A stretch of 11,907 nt of DNA from an uncultured Treponema sp. (lineage in GTDB: Bacteria > Spirochaetota > Spirochaetia > Treponematales > Treponemataceae): assembly GCA_937902125.1 (NCBI GenBank), contig CALDIB010000006.1, forward strand, positions 1 to 11,907. Reading direction: 5' to 3'. The notes below the pieces were generated by a model. The model made no database searches. It saw only the letters and a list, made by a program, of their open reading frames with translations, and was not told the origin of the DNA. Below, piece after piece: positions 5,779 through 11,907 of the stretch. The position numbers were made by a program, and so were the translations under genes. The first letter of the stretch is position 1. The number at the start of each line of letters is the position of its first letter.

Positions 5779-5820
5779 GCGAGTTTTAAGTCGTTATAAT
5801 ATCACGACTTAAAACATCGC
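5779..5820. repeat. Hairpin 2: long inverted repeat with an alternative partner
   Basis: TTTTAAGTCGT (5784-5794) and ACGACTTAAAA (5804-5814) are perfect 11-base arms around a 9-base loop, extended by G-C and, past one bulged A, by GCGA/TCGC (5779-5782/5817-5820). The left arm, GCGAGTTTT (5779-5787), can instead pair perfectly with AAAACTCGC (5745-5753) of hairpin 1, so the two folds exclude each other. Confidence 0.65.
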
Positions 5821-5832
5821 ATTTTCAAAGTT

Positions 5833-5860
5833 ACCTCGAAAAACTGAAGTTTATCGAGGT
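5833..5860. repeat. Hairpin 3, with second copy of the 13-mer
   Basis: ACCTCGA (5833-5839) pairs with TCGAGGT (5854-5860); inside, AAAC pairs with GTTT around TGAA. The left half is the 13-mer ACCTCGAAAAACT, identical to 5738-5750. With hairpins 1 and 2 this looks like a palindromic dispersed-repeat element. Confidence 0.6.
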
Positions 5861-5870
5861 CCCCATAAAT

Positions 5871-6047
5871 AAAAAAAGCGGCTCCCAGTTGCGGCGGCGA
5901 ACGACTGCCAGCCCGCAAAAGCGGGCAGTTGGATAGCATACCTATAGCAAAACGGAGCGCAGCGACGTAGCGGACTTTTAGGGCAAAGAGATTAGCTTAA
6001 CGTGTCCTAAGTTCGCGCCGCTTGCCTTCCCGCTCCGCGTTTTTTGC
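5871..6047 (-). ncRNA. Possible structured RNA ending in a terminator
   Basis: Read on the minus strand, the stretch can fold into a long interrupted rod. GCAAAA..CGGAGCG (6047-6031) pairs with CGCTCCGTTTTGC (5959-5947). Inside, AGCGGCG pairs with CGTCGCT (one G-T), then GGAC with GTCC. It is followed by ACTGCC-CGC-TTTT-GCG..GGCAGT (near 5929-5903) and a final imperfect stem using GCGG.CT..CAGT with ACTG..AG-CCGC, ending in T7 (5877-5871). The last two hairpins share bases and exclude one another, an attenuator-like arrangement. No promoter is obvious, and no named RNA family fits (signal recognition particle RNA and tmRNA motifs are absent). It could instead be a dispersed repeat. Confidence 0.33.
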
Positions 6048-6093
6048 TTTATTCTTCCTACCCTAATTTCTTCATTATATTAACGCAAAAGAC

Positions 6094-6121
6094 AAAAAAA
6101 AAACGCCGCTGCCAGTTGCGG
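6094..6121 (-). terminator. Second terminator-like hairpin after the FGE-like gene
   Basis: On the minus strand CCGC and GCGG form a short stem around AACTGGCA, followed by CG and ten T (6103-6094). The stem is short, but the T-run is long. It lies behind the stronger terminator at 6162-6191 and may be a backup. Confidence 0.45.
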
Positions 6122-6161
6122 TTGCGTCCGATGAAACCGCTTGATATCATCGCCACAGGTA

Positions 6162-6191
6162 AAAAAAACGCCGCCTTTCGGCGGCTTTTTT
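6162..6191. terminator. Intrinsic terminator of the FGE-like gene
   Basis: GCCGCC (6170-6175) and GGCGGC (6180-6185) form a GC stem with a TTTC loop, with A8 on one side and T6 on the other. It begins about 30 bases after the stop at 6223 in the minus direction. Confidence 0.88.
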
Positions 6192-6222
6192 CCGCTTTCT
6201 TGAGCGGAGGCTCTTCCTTACT

Positions 6223-7029
6223 TTAAAGGGTTCTGGCCAAGCGCATTCCAAGATAGAAATTTGAGAAGTCCGCCGGATCCCAGTTGCGGTTTGTGATTTC
6301 GTAATACATCGTGTCTGTTCCGGCGTATCCGCCGCCACGGTTGGCGCACTTTCCGTTTGTGGTCTTAAGGTCGTTGCACCATTCCCAGACGTTTCCGCTC
6401 ATGTCGTAGATTCCCAACTCATTGGGCTTTTTCTTTCCAACTTCCCGGGTTTTGTTTTCGCTGTTAAAGTAATACCAAGCCACATCGTTCACGTCGTCGC
6501 TTCCGGCATACATGTAGCTGGCCAACTGGCTTCCTCCGCCGGCCGCCAATTCCCATTCGGCTTGGGTTGGAAGCCTGTATCCAGTTTTGGTCATGTCGCA
6601 GGTCACGCTGGCGCTGATTATTTTTCCGCTGTCGTCCCGCTTGATGTCGTTAATCGTATAGCACTGGGCGGCGGCTCCCAAAGTTTGGGCCGTAAGCTGG
6701 TTGCAAAAATAAACCGCGTCATACCATGTGACGCTTTCCACAGGCCGCCGGCCTTGGACTTCTCCCGAAGCCGGGTTGCTCTTGAACGAACTTGGATTGG
6801 TGCCCATCACGCTGTTATATAAATCCTGAGTGACCTCAAATTTGCTGATTGAAAAACCCTTGATGCTCTGAGAGCCGATTGTTCCCGCAAAATTGTTCAC
6901 TTGAACGGTCTGTCCAGCCGGTATCACGGTCACAAAATCCTGGGCGACAGTAGAAGCGCTGGGGACCGCAAAAGCGAACAAACTTTCAGCTGCAAACAAG
7001 GCGCACAAACAAAATGATTTTGCTTTCAT
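6223..7029 (-). CDS. Exported SUMF1/FGE-domain protein without the catalytic cysteines
   Basis: 268 residues from the second ATG (7029), which has AGGAG at seven bases; the first ATG (7035) is too close to it. Residues 1-21 are a signal peptide (KAKS, a hydrophobic run, then AFA before VPSA). The rest is a formylglycine-generating-enzyme fold: FEVTQ (64-68), MGTNPSSF (75-82), RPVESVTWYDA (95-105), GYRLPTQAEWE (150-160), GIYDMSGNVWEWCND (206-220), RGGGY (231-235), LGMRLA (260-265). After RGG, active enzymes carry a Cys pair; here GYAGTDTMYYE has none, so it is not a sulfatase activator. Treponemes use this C-type-lectin-like fold in many secreted or surface proteins of binding role. Single gene with its own promoter and terminator. 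Confidence 0.9.
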   Translation of the reverse strand: MKAKSFCLCALFAAESLFAFAVPSASTVAQDFVTVIPAGQTVQVNNFAGTIGSQSIKGFSISKFEVTQDLYNSVMGTNPSSFKSNPASGEVQGRRPVESVTWYDAVYFCNQLTAQTLGAAAQCYTINDIKRDDSGKIISASVTCDMTKTGYRLPTQAEWELAAGGGSQLASYMYAGSDDVNDVAWYYFNSENKTREVGKKKPNELGIYDMSGNVWEWCNDLKTTNGKCANRGGGYAGTDTMYYEITNRNWDPADFSNFYLGMRLARTL

Positions 7030-7084
7030 TGTCATTCTCCTCTAAAATCCAACGGATTCATCCCCATATTTTAAATCATCTCAT

Positions 7085-7113
7085 ATTTTAGCGCGCTTTC
7101 TATAAAAAATCAA
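7085..7113 (-). promoter_or_regulatory. Promoter of the FGE-like gene
   Basis: TTGATT (7113-7108), 17 nt, TAAAAT (7090-7085) on the minus strand, leaving a leader of about 50 nt. On this strand a tract of A8-T-A9 (7142-7125) lies just upstream of the -35 box, about -47 to -64 from the predicted start, where an UP element would sit. Confidence 0.75.
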
Positions 7114-7177
7114 GTTTTCGTTAATTTTTTTTTATTTTTTTTATGGCCCCTAAAAACCCCTCTTTTTGCAAAACCGC

Positions 7178-7206
7178 GTGACAAAAACCAAAGCATGCGC
7201 TATAAT
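7178..7206 (+). promoter_or_regulatory. Promoter and ribosome site of the CatA-like gene
   Basis: GTGACA (7178-7183), 17 nt, TATAAT (7201-7206). The predicted start near 7213 leaves a short leader containing GGAGG (7231-7235), six bases before the ATG at 7242. The gene is therefore likely expressed well and on its own. Confidence 0.85.
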
Positions 7207-7241
7207 ATCTCGGTTCCTTTGCGGAATTTTGGAGGACAAAC

Positions 7242-7898
7242 ATGGTAAAAGAAGCCGGCTACAAGCCGCTGGATATGAAAACTTGGGCCAGAACCCCCTA
7301 CTACAACTATTACGCCCACGGCTCAAAGGGAATGTGCGCCGTCACAGCGGAGCTTGACATTTCGGCCTTGGCAAAAAAATGCGGAAACGAAAACATTTTC
7401 GTTCCCCTGCTTTACGCCATCACAAAGACAATCAATTCAAGGCAGGAATTCCGCGTGGGCTACTGCAAGGAAAACGGCGAGCTTATGATTTGGGACTATG
7501 TTTCTCCAATCCACCGGGTTTTCCATCCCGCCACGGAAACCTTCACCAGGGTTTGCACTGAATGGAAGGAAGACTACGCCTCCTTTGCCAAGGGAGCGGA
7601 GGCCGACATAGCCAAGGGCGAAAAATCCACCGCTCTCAACGCCGAAGAATTTCCCGAAAGCGTTTTTGAAGTTTCATACGTTCCTTGGCTCCACTACAGC
7701 TCGGTCAACATGAAAATGTCAGAAAGCGGAAAGTATTTGGCGCCAATCGTCACAATTGGAAAGGCCCAAGAAATTTCAGGCGCGGTAAATATTCCCCTTA
7801 CAATGCAAATCAGCCACGCGGTGGCGGACGGCTTTCACATCGCCCGCTTTTTTGAAGAAGTCAAAAAAGAAAGCGAAGCGTTGGCCGCCTCTCTGTAG
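7242..7898 (+). CDS. CatA-family (chloramphenicol acetyltransferase-like) acyltransferase
   Basis: 218 residues, the length of a classical CAT monomer (active as a trimer, acetyl-CoA dependent). Family landmarks: WARTPYYNYY (15-24), NIFVPLLYAITKTIN (51-65), QEFRVGY (68-74), GELMIWDYVSPIH (79-91), TFTRVCTEW (100-108), FEVSYVPWLHYSSVNM (142-157), LAPIVTIGK (166-174), IPLTMQISHAVADGFH (184-199). The catalytic His192 and the structural Asp196-Gly197 are kept; the residue before the His is Ser rather than the usual His. It is unlinked to any mobile or resistance gene and its codon use is like its neighbours, so it may be a housekeeping O-acetyltransferase of unknown substrate instead of a resistance gene. 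Only gene in the window besides tRNA-Leu on the plus strand. Confidence 0.9.
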   Translation: MVKEAGYKPLDMKTWARTPYYNYYAHGSKGMCAVTAELDISALAKKCGNENIFVPLLYAITKTINSRQEFRVGYCKENGELMIWDYVSPIHRVFHPATETFTRVCTEWKEDYASFAKGAEADIAKGEKSTALNAEEFPESVFEVSYVPWLHYSSVNMKMSESGKYLAPIVTIGKAQEISGAVNIPLTMQISHAVADGFHIARFFEEVKKESEALAASL

Positions 7899-7947
7899 GA
7901 AAGAACAAGGCTCCTGTAGGAAAATTTCCGCAGCAACAAGCCGACAA

Positions 7948-7979
7948 CAAAAAAGCCGCTCGTTAAGAGCGGTTTTTTT
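7948..7979. terminator. Bidirectional terminator between the CatA-like gene and cheY
   Basis: CCGCTC (7956-7961) and GAGCGG (7967-7972) with a GTTAA loop, A-run on the left and T7 on the right. It can stop both converging transcripts: the CatA-like gene ends at 7898 and cheY at 8005. Confidence 0.9.
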
Positions 7980-8004
7980 GTTTCTTAAGAATATTTCTAG
8001 AAAA

Positions 8005-8439
8005 CTACTTTAAAGCCGCGCTTATTCGCTCAAGAACCTTTTTCCGGTCAAGAGGCTTGATGATGTAGTTCTTGGCGCCAAGAAGCAATGATTTTTTAAC
8101 CAATTCCTCTTTTCCAAGGGCGCTTACCATCACCACGCGGGCGTTCTTGTCAAAGGCCATGATTTGCTCAAGGGCAGTAATTCCGTCCATGCGAGGCATT
8201 GTAATGTCCATAGTCACTATGTCAACGTTGGGACACAATTCCTTGTATTTGTCAACGCCCTCTTTTCCGTCTCCGGCCGTAGCCACAACCTCGTAGCCTT
8301 CGCTGGCGAGAATTTGGCCCAACTGCTTGGCGACGAACATTGAGTCGTCAACAATCAAGACGCGGAATTTTGTTCCGTCGTCTTTAGTTCCTTCAGGGGG
8401 ACGCTCGTTAATTGTAGGAAAATCGCCTTTTGTTTTCAT
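8005..8439 (-). CDS. cheY: Chemotaxis response regulator CheY
   Basis: Single-domain receiver, 144 residues including about 24 extra, probably flexible, N-terminal residues (ERPPEGTKDDG). When phosphorylated by CheA it binds the flagellar motor switch. Key residues: Asp31-Asp32 (VLIVDDS), phosphorylated Asp78 (TMDITMPRMDG), Ser106 (MVSALG, the Thr/Ser switch site) and Lys128 (IIKPL). No output domain. GGGAGA precedes the ATG at a usual spacing. It is the last gene of the che operon, 22 nt behind cheX. CheY3-type function in swimming reversal is likely from the operon context. Confidence 0.96.
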   Translation of the reverse strand: MKTKGDFPTINERPPEGTKDDGTKFRVLIVDDSMFVAKQLGQILASEGYEVVATAGDGKEGVDKYKELCPNVDIVTMDITMPRMDGITALEQIMAFDKNARVVMVSALGKEELVKKSLLLGAKNYIIKPLDRKKVLERISAALK

Positions 8440-8461
8440 ATTATCTTCTCCCTTTTAAACC

Positions 8462-8947
8462 TTATTCAGCCCGCTCGCGAATAGCGACGTTCAATTCAAT
8501 TTCACCGCATTCCGAAATGAGGGGAACAATCAAGGCCTCCACATTTTGCGCGGAACCCGGCAAAGCCGCAATTTCCATCTTTTCGCCGGCAAACAACGTT
8601 GGCGGCGTCAAGTCAAATTTAAATCCAAGCTCATGAAGCTTTGTAACGGCCTGGGCCGTAATCAAGTTGGCCAACTCGCTTATTGTGGCCTTGGCCAAGT
8701 CGTCAAACTGCGTAAGAGTTTCGCCGTTCATCTTTGACGCCAAGTTAAGGGCGGTTTCGTAAGTCATGTCAAAAAGAACGCGGCCTTCAACGTCTCCAGC
8801 CAATCCTACAAGGGCGGCCACACCCATTACAGGCATTGCCACTGACTTGAGAGACAACTCTCCCCGCTTTACTTCCGCGCCGCCGAGAACTTCTTTTAAA
8901 ACCCTGTACGAAGTTTCTACAAACGGATTGATATACTCAACTCTCAT
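8462..8947 (-). CDS. cheX: CheY-P phosphatase CheX
   Basis: 161 residues, the usual CheX size. It removes phosphate from CheY and ends the signal; spirochaetes use CheX where enteric bacteria use CheZ. The catalytic helix carries SELANLI, with Glu91 and Asn94 as the ExxN pair. The N-terminal MRVEYINPFVETSYRVLKEVL helix and the segment LVGLAGDVEGRVLFDMTYETALNLASKM match the family. The C-terminal half repeats the fold with LIVPLISECGEIELNV. AGGAG stands six bases before the ATG, 17 nt behind the CheW/CheR-like gene. Its place before cheY in the operon pairs enzyme and substrate. Confidence 0.95.
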   Translation of the reverse strand: MRVEYINPFVETSYRVLKEVLGGAEVKRGELSLKSVAMPVMGVAALVGLAGDVEGRVLFDMTYETALNLASKMNGETLTQFDDLAKATISELANLITAQAVTKLHELGFKFDLTPPTLFAGEKMEIAALPGSAQNVEALIVPLISECGEIELNVAIRERAE

Positions 8948-8964
8948 GCATTTCTCCTTATATG

Positions 8965-10422
8965 CTATTGTTTGCTATAATACGTCAACGAACCCTGGGT
9001 CTTTTCGCCCCAGTTCAAGCCAGAGCCAACGCTCTCATTCTCGCCCAAGAAAAGGATTCCGTTGCCCTTGAGTTTTTCCTCAAAGTCAGCCAAAACCGTT
9101 TTTTGTCCCTCAGGCGCGATGAGCGAAAGCACATCCCTCGCAAATATAATGTCTGTCATCGGCAACGCGTTGGCGTTGTTGATGTCATGGTACTCGAACA
9201 TTATAATGTCTTTTATTTCTTGTGTAAAGGTGTATTCGCCGGTAACGCTCTTTTGAACGTAGGGCGAAAGCCAACCGCCAGCCTCAGAGTCCGGAACCGT
9301 AATCAAAGGCGCGTTGGCGATGTTCAGCAAGTCCGTTTCGTGCGCGTAAATCCTAATCTTGGATTGAGGATAGCGCTTTTTTAGAACGCAAGCAAGGCTG
9401 AAGGACTCTTGGCCTTTTCCGCAGCCGGGGTTCCAAACCAAAATCTGCTTGGCCGCGTTGTCAGGCAGAATGTTAAAAACCGCGTCCGCGTATTCTTTTG
9501 TCCAAAAGACGCCGCTGTTGCTGGACCAGAAGGGCTTAAGAAACTCGTCCGCGTCGGCGGCGGAAGCGAATTGCGCGGAAGAACCGGAGCGGCTTTCCTT
9601 CCATTCGGCCAAGCGGTTGTCAAACCAAGACTTGTTCACTTCCGTAATGTAAAACTTCTTAAATTCAGCCAAGCCGTCAATGATGAATTTTCTGTCGGGA
9701 TCTTCAGCCTGGGGAGCCGAGCTTTGAGGAGCCGCCTTGGCCTCGGCTTGGGTAGCGGCTTCGCTTTCGTCGGCGCCGCCGCTTCGCTCGTCAACATCGT
9801 CGTCAGGATTTTTTGCGGCGGGACTTTCCTCAATTTTTTCGGCTTGCGCCGCGGCTTGTTCCTTGGGAGCCTCGTAACGACGGGGCTCGTCATCGTCGTC
9901 GTCAACCTTTTGGTTGAAGATGCGAGCTATGTCAAGCAAAACATAAAGGCGGTCACGAGCCTCCACAATTCCGTAGATGAACTTAATGTTGATGTCGCCA
10001 AAAAGAGGATGGGGCGGCTGAATCGAAGACTTTTGAATTCCTACAATGCCTTCGATTTGGTCAACTACAACTCCAAAAACATGATCCTCAATTGTGATGA
10101 TAAGCAGATTTTCTATTTGATCCGCTTTTCTTGGAGGAACCTCAATGTTGAAGAACTTGCGCAAGTCGATAATCGGAATTATTTCTCCGCGCAAATTGTA
10201 AACGCCCAAGACAAAGGGAACGGTGTTGGGAACATAGGTAAAGCGGCTGGCTTTAACAATTTCCTTTACGTTCATAATGTCAATGGCGTAGTCTTTTCCG
10301 GCGAGGGTAAAGGCGGCCATTCTAAAGTCGAACAAGGCGACTGACTCGCGCTCTTCCTCGTCGTCAAATCCACGCTCAATGTTGTCTGTTTGGCTGTTAA
10401 CCGCTACTGCTGTCTCTTCCAT
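8965..10422 (-). CDS. CheW fused to a CheR-like domain
   Basis: 485 residues in three parts. Residues about 30-172 are CheW (VPFVLGVYNLRGEIIPIIDL at 68-87; FGVVVDQIEGIV at 116-127), the adaptor between CheA and receptors. Residues about 173-245 are a low-complexity Ala, Asp, Glu linker. Residues about 246-485 resemble CheR, the SAM-dependent receptor methylase: VWNPGCGKGQESFSLA (329-344) is the SAM motif, YAHETDL (359-365) follows, then DIIFARDVL (424-432) and ILFLGENES (456-464). Active CheR has CRN where this has ARD, and the usual FFR motif ahead of the SAM site is reduced to SGVFW. A CheW-CheR-like protein of this sort is known from treponemes, where it has been proposed to sense SAM. cheA ends three bases upstream. 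Confidence 0.93.
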   Translation of the reverse strand: MEETAVAVNSQTDNIERGFDDEEERESVALFDFRMAAFTLAGKDYAIDIMNVKEIVKASRFTYVPNTVPFVLGVYNLRGEIIPIIDLRKFFNIEVPPRKADQIENLLIITIEDHVFGVVVDQIEGIVGIQKSSIQPPHPLFGDINIKFIYGIVEARDRLYVLLDIARIFNQKVDDDDDEPRRYEAPKEQAAAQAEKIEESPAAKNPDDDVDERSGGADESEAATQAEAKAAPQSSAPQAEDPDRKFIIDGLAEFKKFYITEVNKSWFDNRLAEWKESRSGSSAQFASAADADEFLKPFWSSNSGVFWTKEYADAVFNILPDNAAKQILVWNPGCGKGQESFSLACVLKKRYPQSKIRIYAHETDLLNIANAPLITVPDSEAGGWLSPYVQKSVTGEYTFTQEIKDIIMFEYHDINNANALPMTDIIFARDVLSLIAPEGQKTVLADFEEKLKGNGILFLGENESVGSGLNWGEKTQGSLTYYSKQ

Positions 10423-10425
10423 AAA

Positions 10426-11907
10426 CTACGCCCTTTTTTCTTGAAACTGTTGCGCGTCTTTTTCCTGCCGAACGCCAAGCTCAAGCAGCTGACTTACATC
10501 GATAATCAAAGAAACCGAACCGTCGCCCAAGATTGAGGCTCCGGCGATTCCCGGGGAATTGGTGAATTGATCGTGCAAGGCCTTGATTACTACGTCCTCC
10601 TCGCCAATCAAAGAGTCCACCATCACGCCGATTTTCTTTTCTTGAGTTCCGACGATGACCACAAAACAGTATTCGCTTGTGTTGGCGCTCTTTATGTGGA
10701 AGAGGCGGCTCAAGCGCAAAACGCTGATGACTTCGTCGCGAACGTTCATAACTTCGTAATTGTCGATTGTGTTGATTTCTTCCTTGCGAACCCGCTGGCT
10801 TTCTATGACCGAAGTAATCGGGATTGAGTAAACCTGAGAGCCGACGCGAACCAAAAGGCCCTGAATGATGGCCAAGGTAAGAGGAAGCTTGATGGTGAAC
10901 GTGGAGCCCTTGCCGGCGCCGCTGGTGACAGAAACCGTTCCCTTAAGCTTTTCTATCATGGTGCGGACAACATCCAAGCCTACGCCGCGGCCTGAAACGT
11001 TTGAAATTTTGTCGGCCGTAGAGAAACCTGGCATAAAAATAAGGTTGTAGGCCTCTTGGTCCGTAAGAATCTTGTTTGGGTGGAGAATTCCCCGGCTGAT
11101 GGCCTTGTTGCGAACCTTCTCCACATTGATTCCGGCGCCGTCGTCAGCGATTTCAATTACAATCTGGTTGCCCTCGTTGGCGGCCTTTAAAAGCAAGGTG
11201 CCGGTTTCAGGCTTGCCGGCGGCCGCGCGGACGTCGGGAGCCTCGATTCCGTGGTCAACGGAATTGCGGACGCAGTGCATGATTGGGTCAAGCAAGTCGT
11301 CAACAACCGTCTTGTCCAATTCGGTGTCTTCGCCTTCCATGACCAGCTCAACCTTTTTCTTAAGGTCGCGCTGCAAGTCGCGGACGACGCGGGGAAAGCG
11401 GTTGAAGATTTGCGAAATGGGAACCATTCGCGTTTTCATCACGCCCTCTTGGAGCTCGCCGACGATTTGTCCCAAGTTTTGGGTGGAGCTGCGGAACTTT
11501 ACGTTGAGTTCCTTTAGGTTTGAAGTGAAAGGATCAAAGTAGTTTATCAAGTCGCCGTATTCTTGAGTGATTTTGGCCTTGACATCCTTTGCGGGAACCC
11601 CGTTCTGCATGTCGTTAAGATACTCTGGCAACTGCTCGAAAAGGCGGCGGAACCTTTCTTTAAAGCCCGCTGAATACGACATCAACTGAGTTTGCATGTC
11701 GTTCATTTGCAGCGCGTATTGGTTGAAAGCCGCCTTTATGATTACGGTTTCTGAAACAAGGTTGAGCAAATAGTCGATGCGCTTTGAGTCCACCCGCAAA
11801 ACGGCGTTTTGCTGAATGTGGGTTCCGCTGGCGGGAGCGGCCTTGGCAGGCGCCTTCGCGGGAGCTTGAGCCTTGGGAGCCTCTTCCGCCTTTGCCGCCG
11901 GAGCGGG
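10426..11907 (-). CDS. cheA: Chemotaxis histidine kinase CheA, C-terminal part (5' end outside window)
   Basis: 493 residues are in the window; the frame stays open to its right edge, so P1 (with the phosphorylated His) and P2 lie outside. Residues 1-36 are a Pro, Ala, Lys linker. P3 (dimerisation) runs from LRVDSKRIDYLLNLVSE (37-53) to about 160 and is roughly twice the usual length. P4, the ATP-binding kinase, has HCVRNSVDHGIE (N box, 211-222), DDGAGIN (G1, 255-261), FMPGFST (F box, 291-297) and GRGVGLDV (G2, 306-313). P5 (about 350-493) binds CheW. A TTG at 11799 is internal, not a start. The kinase should phosphorylate the CheY at the end of this operon. Confidence 0.96.
   Translation of the reverse strand, partial: PAPAAKAEEAPKAQAPAKAPAKAAPASGTHIQQNAVLRVDSKRIDYLLNLVSETVIIKAAFNQYALQMNDMQTQLMSYSAGFKERFRRLFEQLPEYLNDMQNGVPAKDVKAKITQEYGDLINYFDPFTSNLKELNVKFRSSTQNLGQIVGELQEGVMKTRMVPISQIFNRFPRVVRDLQRDLKKKVELVMEGEDTELDKTVVDDLLDPIMHCVRNSVDHGIEAPDVRAAAGKPETGTLLLKAANEGNQIVIEIADDGAGINVEKVRNKAISRGILHPNKILTDQEAYNLIFMPGFSTADKISNVSGRGVGLDVVRTMIEKLKGTVSVTSGAGKGSTFTIKLPLTLAIIQGLLVRVGSQVYSIPITSVIESQRVRKEEINTIDNYEVMNVRDEVISVLRLSRLFHIKSANTSEYCFVVIVGTQEKKIGVMVDSLIGEEDVVIKALHDQFTNSPGIAGASILGDGSVSLIIDVSQLLELGVRQEKDAQQFQEKRA

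Noticed and set aside
5871..6047. Signal recognition particle RNA, tmRNA or a known riboswitch
   Set aside because: A GGAAGGCAAGC stretch recalls SRP RNA, but the tetraloop stem is absent; no tRNA-like end and no known riboswitch core were seen.
5880..6300. Diversity-generating retroelement (FGE-fold target plus downstream short repeats)
   Set aside because: The matches to the gene's 3' end are only 11-12 bases, with no template repeat of about 100 bases, no adenine-specific differences, and no reverse transcriptase in the window.
9409..10344. 311-residue plus-strand open frame
   Set aside because: It lies wholly antisense to the well supported CheW/CheR-like gene, has no ribosome site, and its residues have no family pattern.
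11797..11799. Start of cheA at this codon
   Set aside because: It is a TTG inside the P3 domain; the same frame runs on through a Pro/Ala/Lys linker to the window edge.
1..11907. CRISPR array, insertion sequence, integrase or prophage genes
   Set aside because: No regularly spaced repeats, transposase or recombinase frames, or target-site duplications were found.

Overview
The window looks like a chromosomal stretch from a Treponema-like spirochaete of moderate G+C. The main evidence is the minus-strand run cheA-cheW/cheR-like-cheX-cheY, the gene order known from the chemotaxis operon of Treponema pallidum and T. denticola, with an unusually long CheA P3 segment and a CheW fused to a CheR-like domain. 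An exported formylglycine-enzyme-like protein, common in treponemes, and the grouping of the rpsP-trmD-rplS cluster with flagellar-export-like genes and yraN agree with this.

Layout. At the left edge (1-120) two promoters diverge: a minus-strand one leaving the window, with eight G in its -35/-10 spacer, and a plus-strand one for tRNA-Leu(UAA) at 127-212. A symmetrical terminator (227-262) closes the tRNA and can also stop the long convergent minus-strand operon. That operon, read from about 5700 down to 419, is rpsP-khpA-rimM-trmD-rplS, a structured gap, a FliK-like protein, a FlhB-C-terminal-like protein (YlqH type), a small conserved-looking domain protein, yraN, and two unrecognised small genes, the last with a C/H zinc motif. 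Most junctions overlap or lie within about 10 nt, so translational coupling is likely. The first part makes and matures the ribosome (bS16, uL19-type bL19, KhpA, RimM, TrmD).

5700-6222 is a gene-free stretch of about 500 bases, filled with stem-loops and short repeats: three hairpins built on a repeated 13-mer, a possible structured RNA of about 180 nt ending in a T-tract, and two terminator-like sites after the gene at 6223. Next come two divergent monocistronic genes, each with its own good promoter: an exported SUMF1/FGE-domain protein (minus) and a CatA-family acetyltransferase (plus). A bidirectional terminator at 7948-7979 separates the latter from the end of the che operon.

8005-11907 is the che operon (minus). 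CheA (5' end outside the window) phosphorylates CheY; the CheW domain links CheA to receptors; CheX removes phosphate from CheY; the CheR-like domain has a recognisable SAM-site motif but altered methyltransferase signatures, so it may be a sensor rather than an enzyme. No complete new system is visible. The points most worth checking are the poly-G promoter at the left edge, the structured intergenic region, and the FliK-like/FlhB-like pair.
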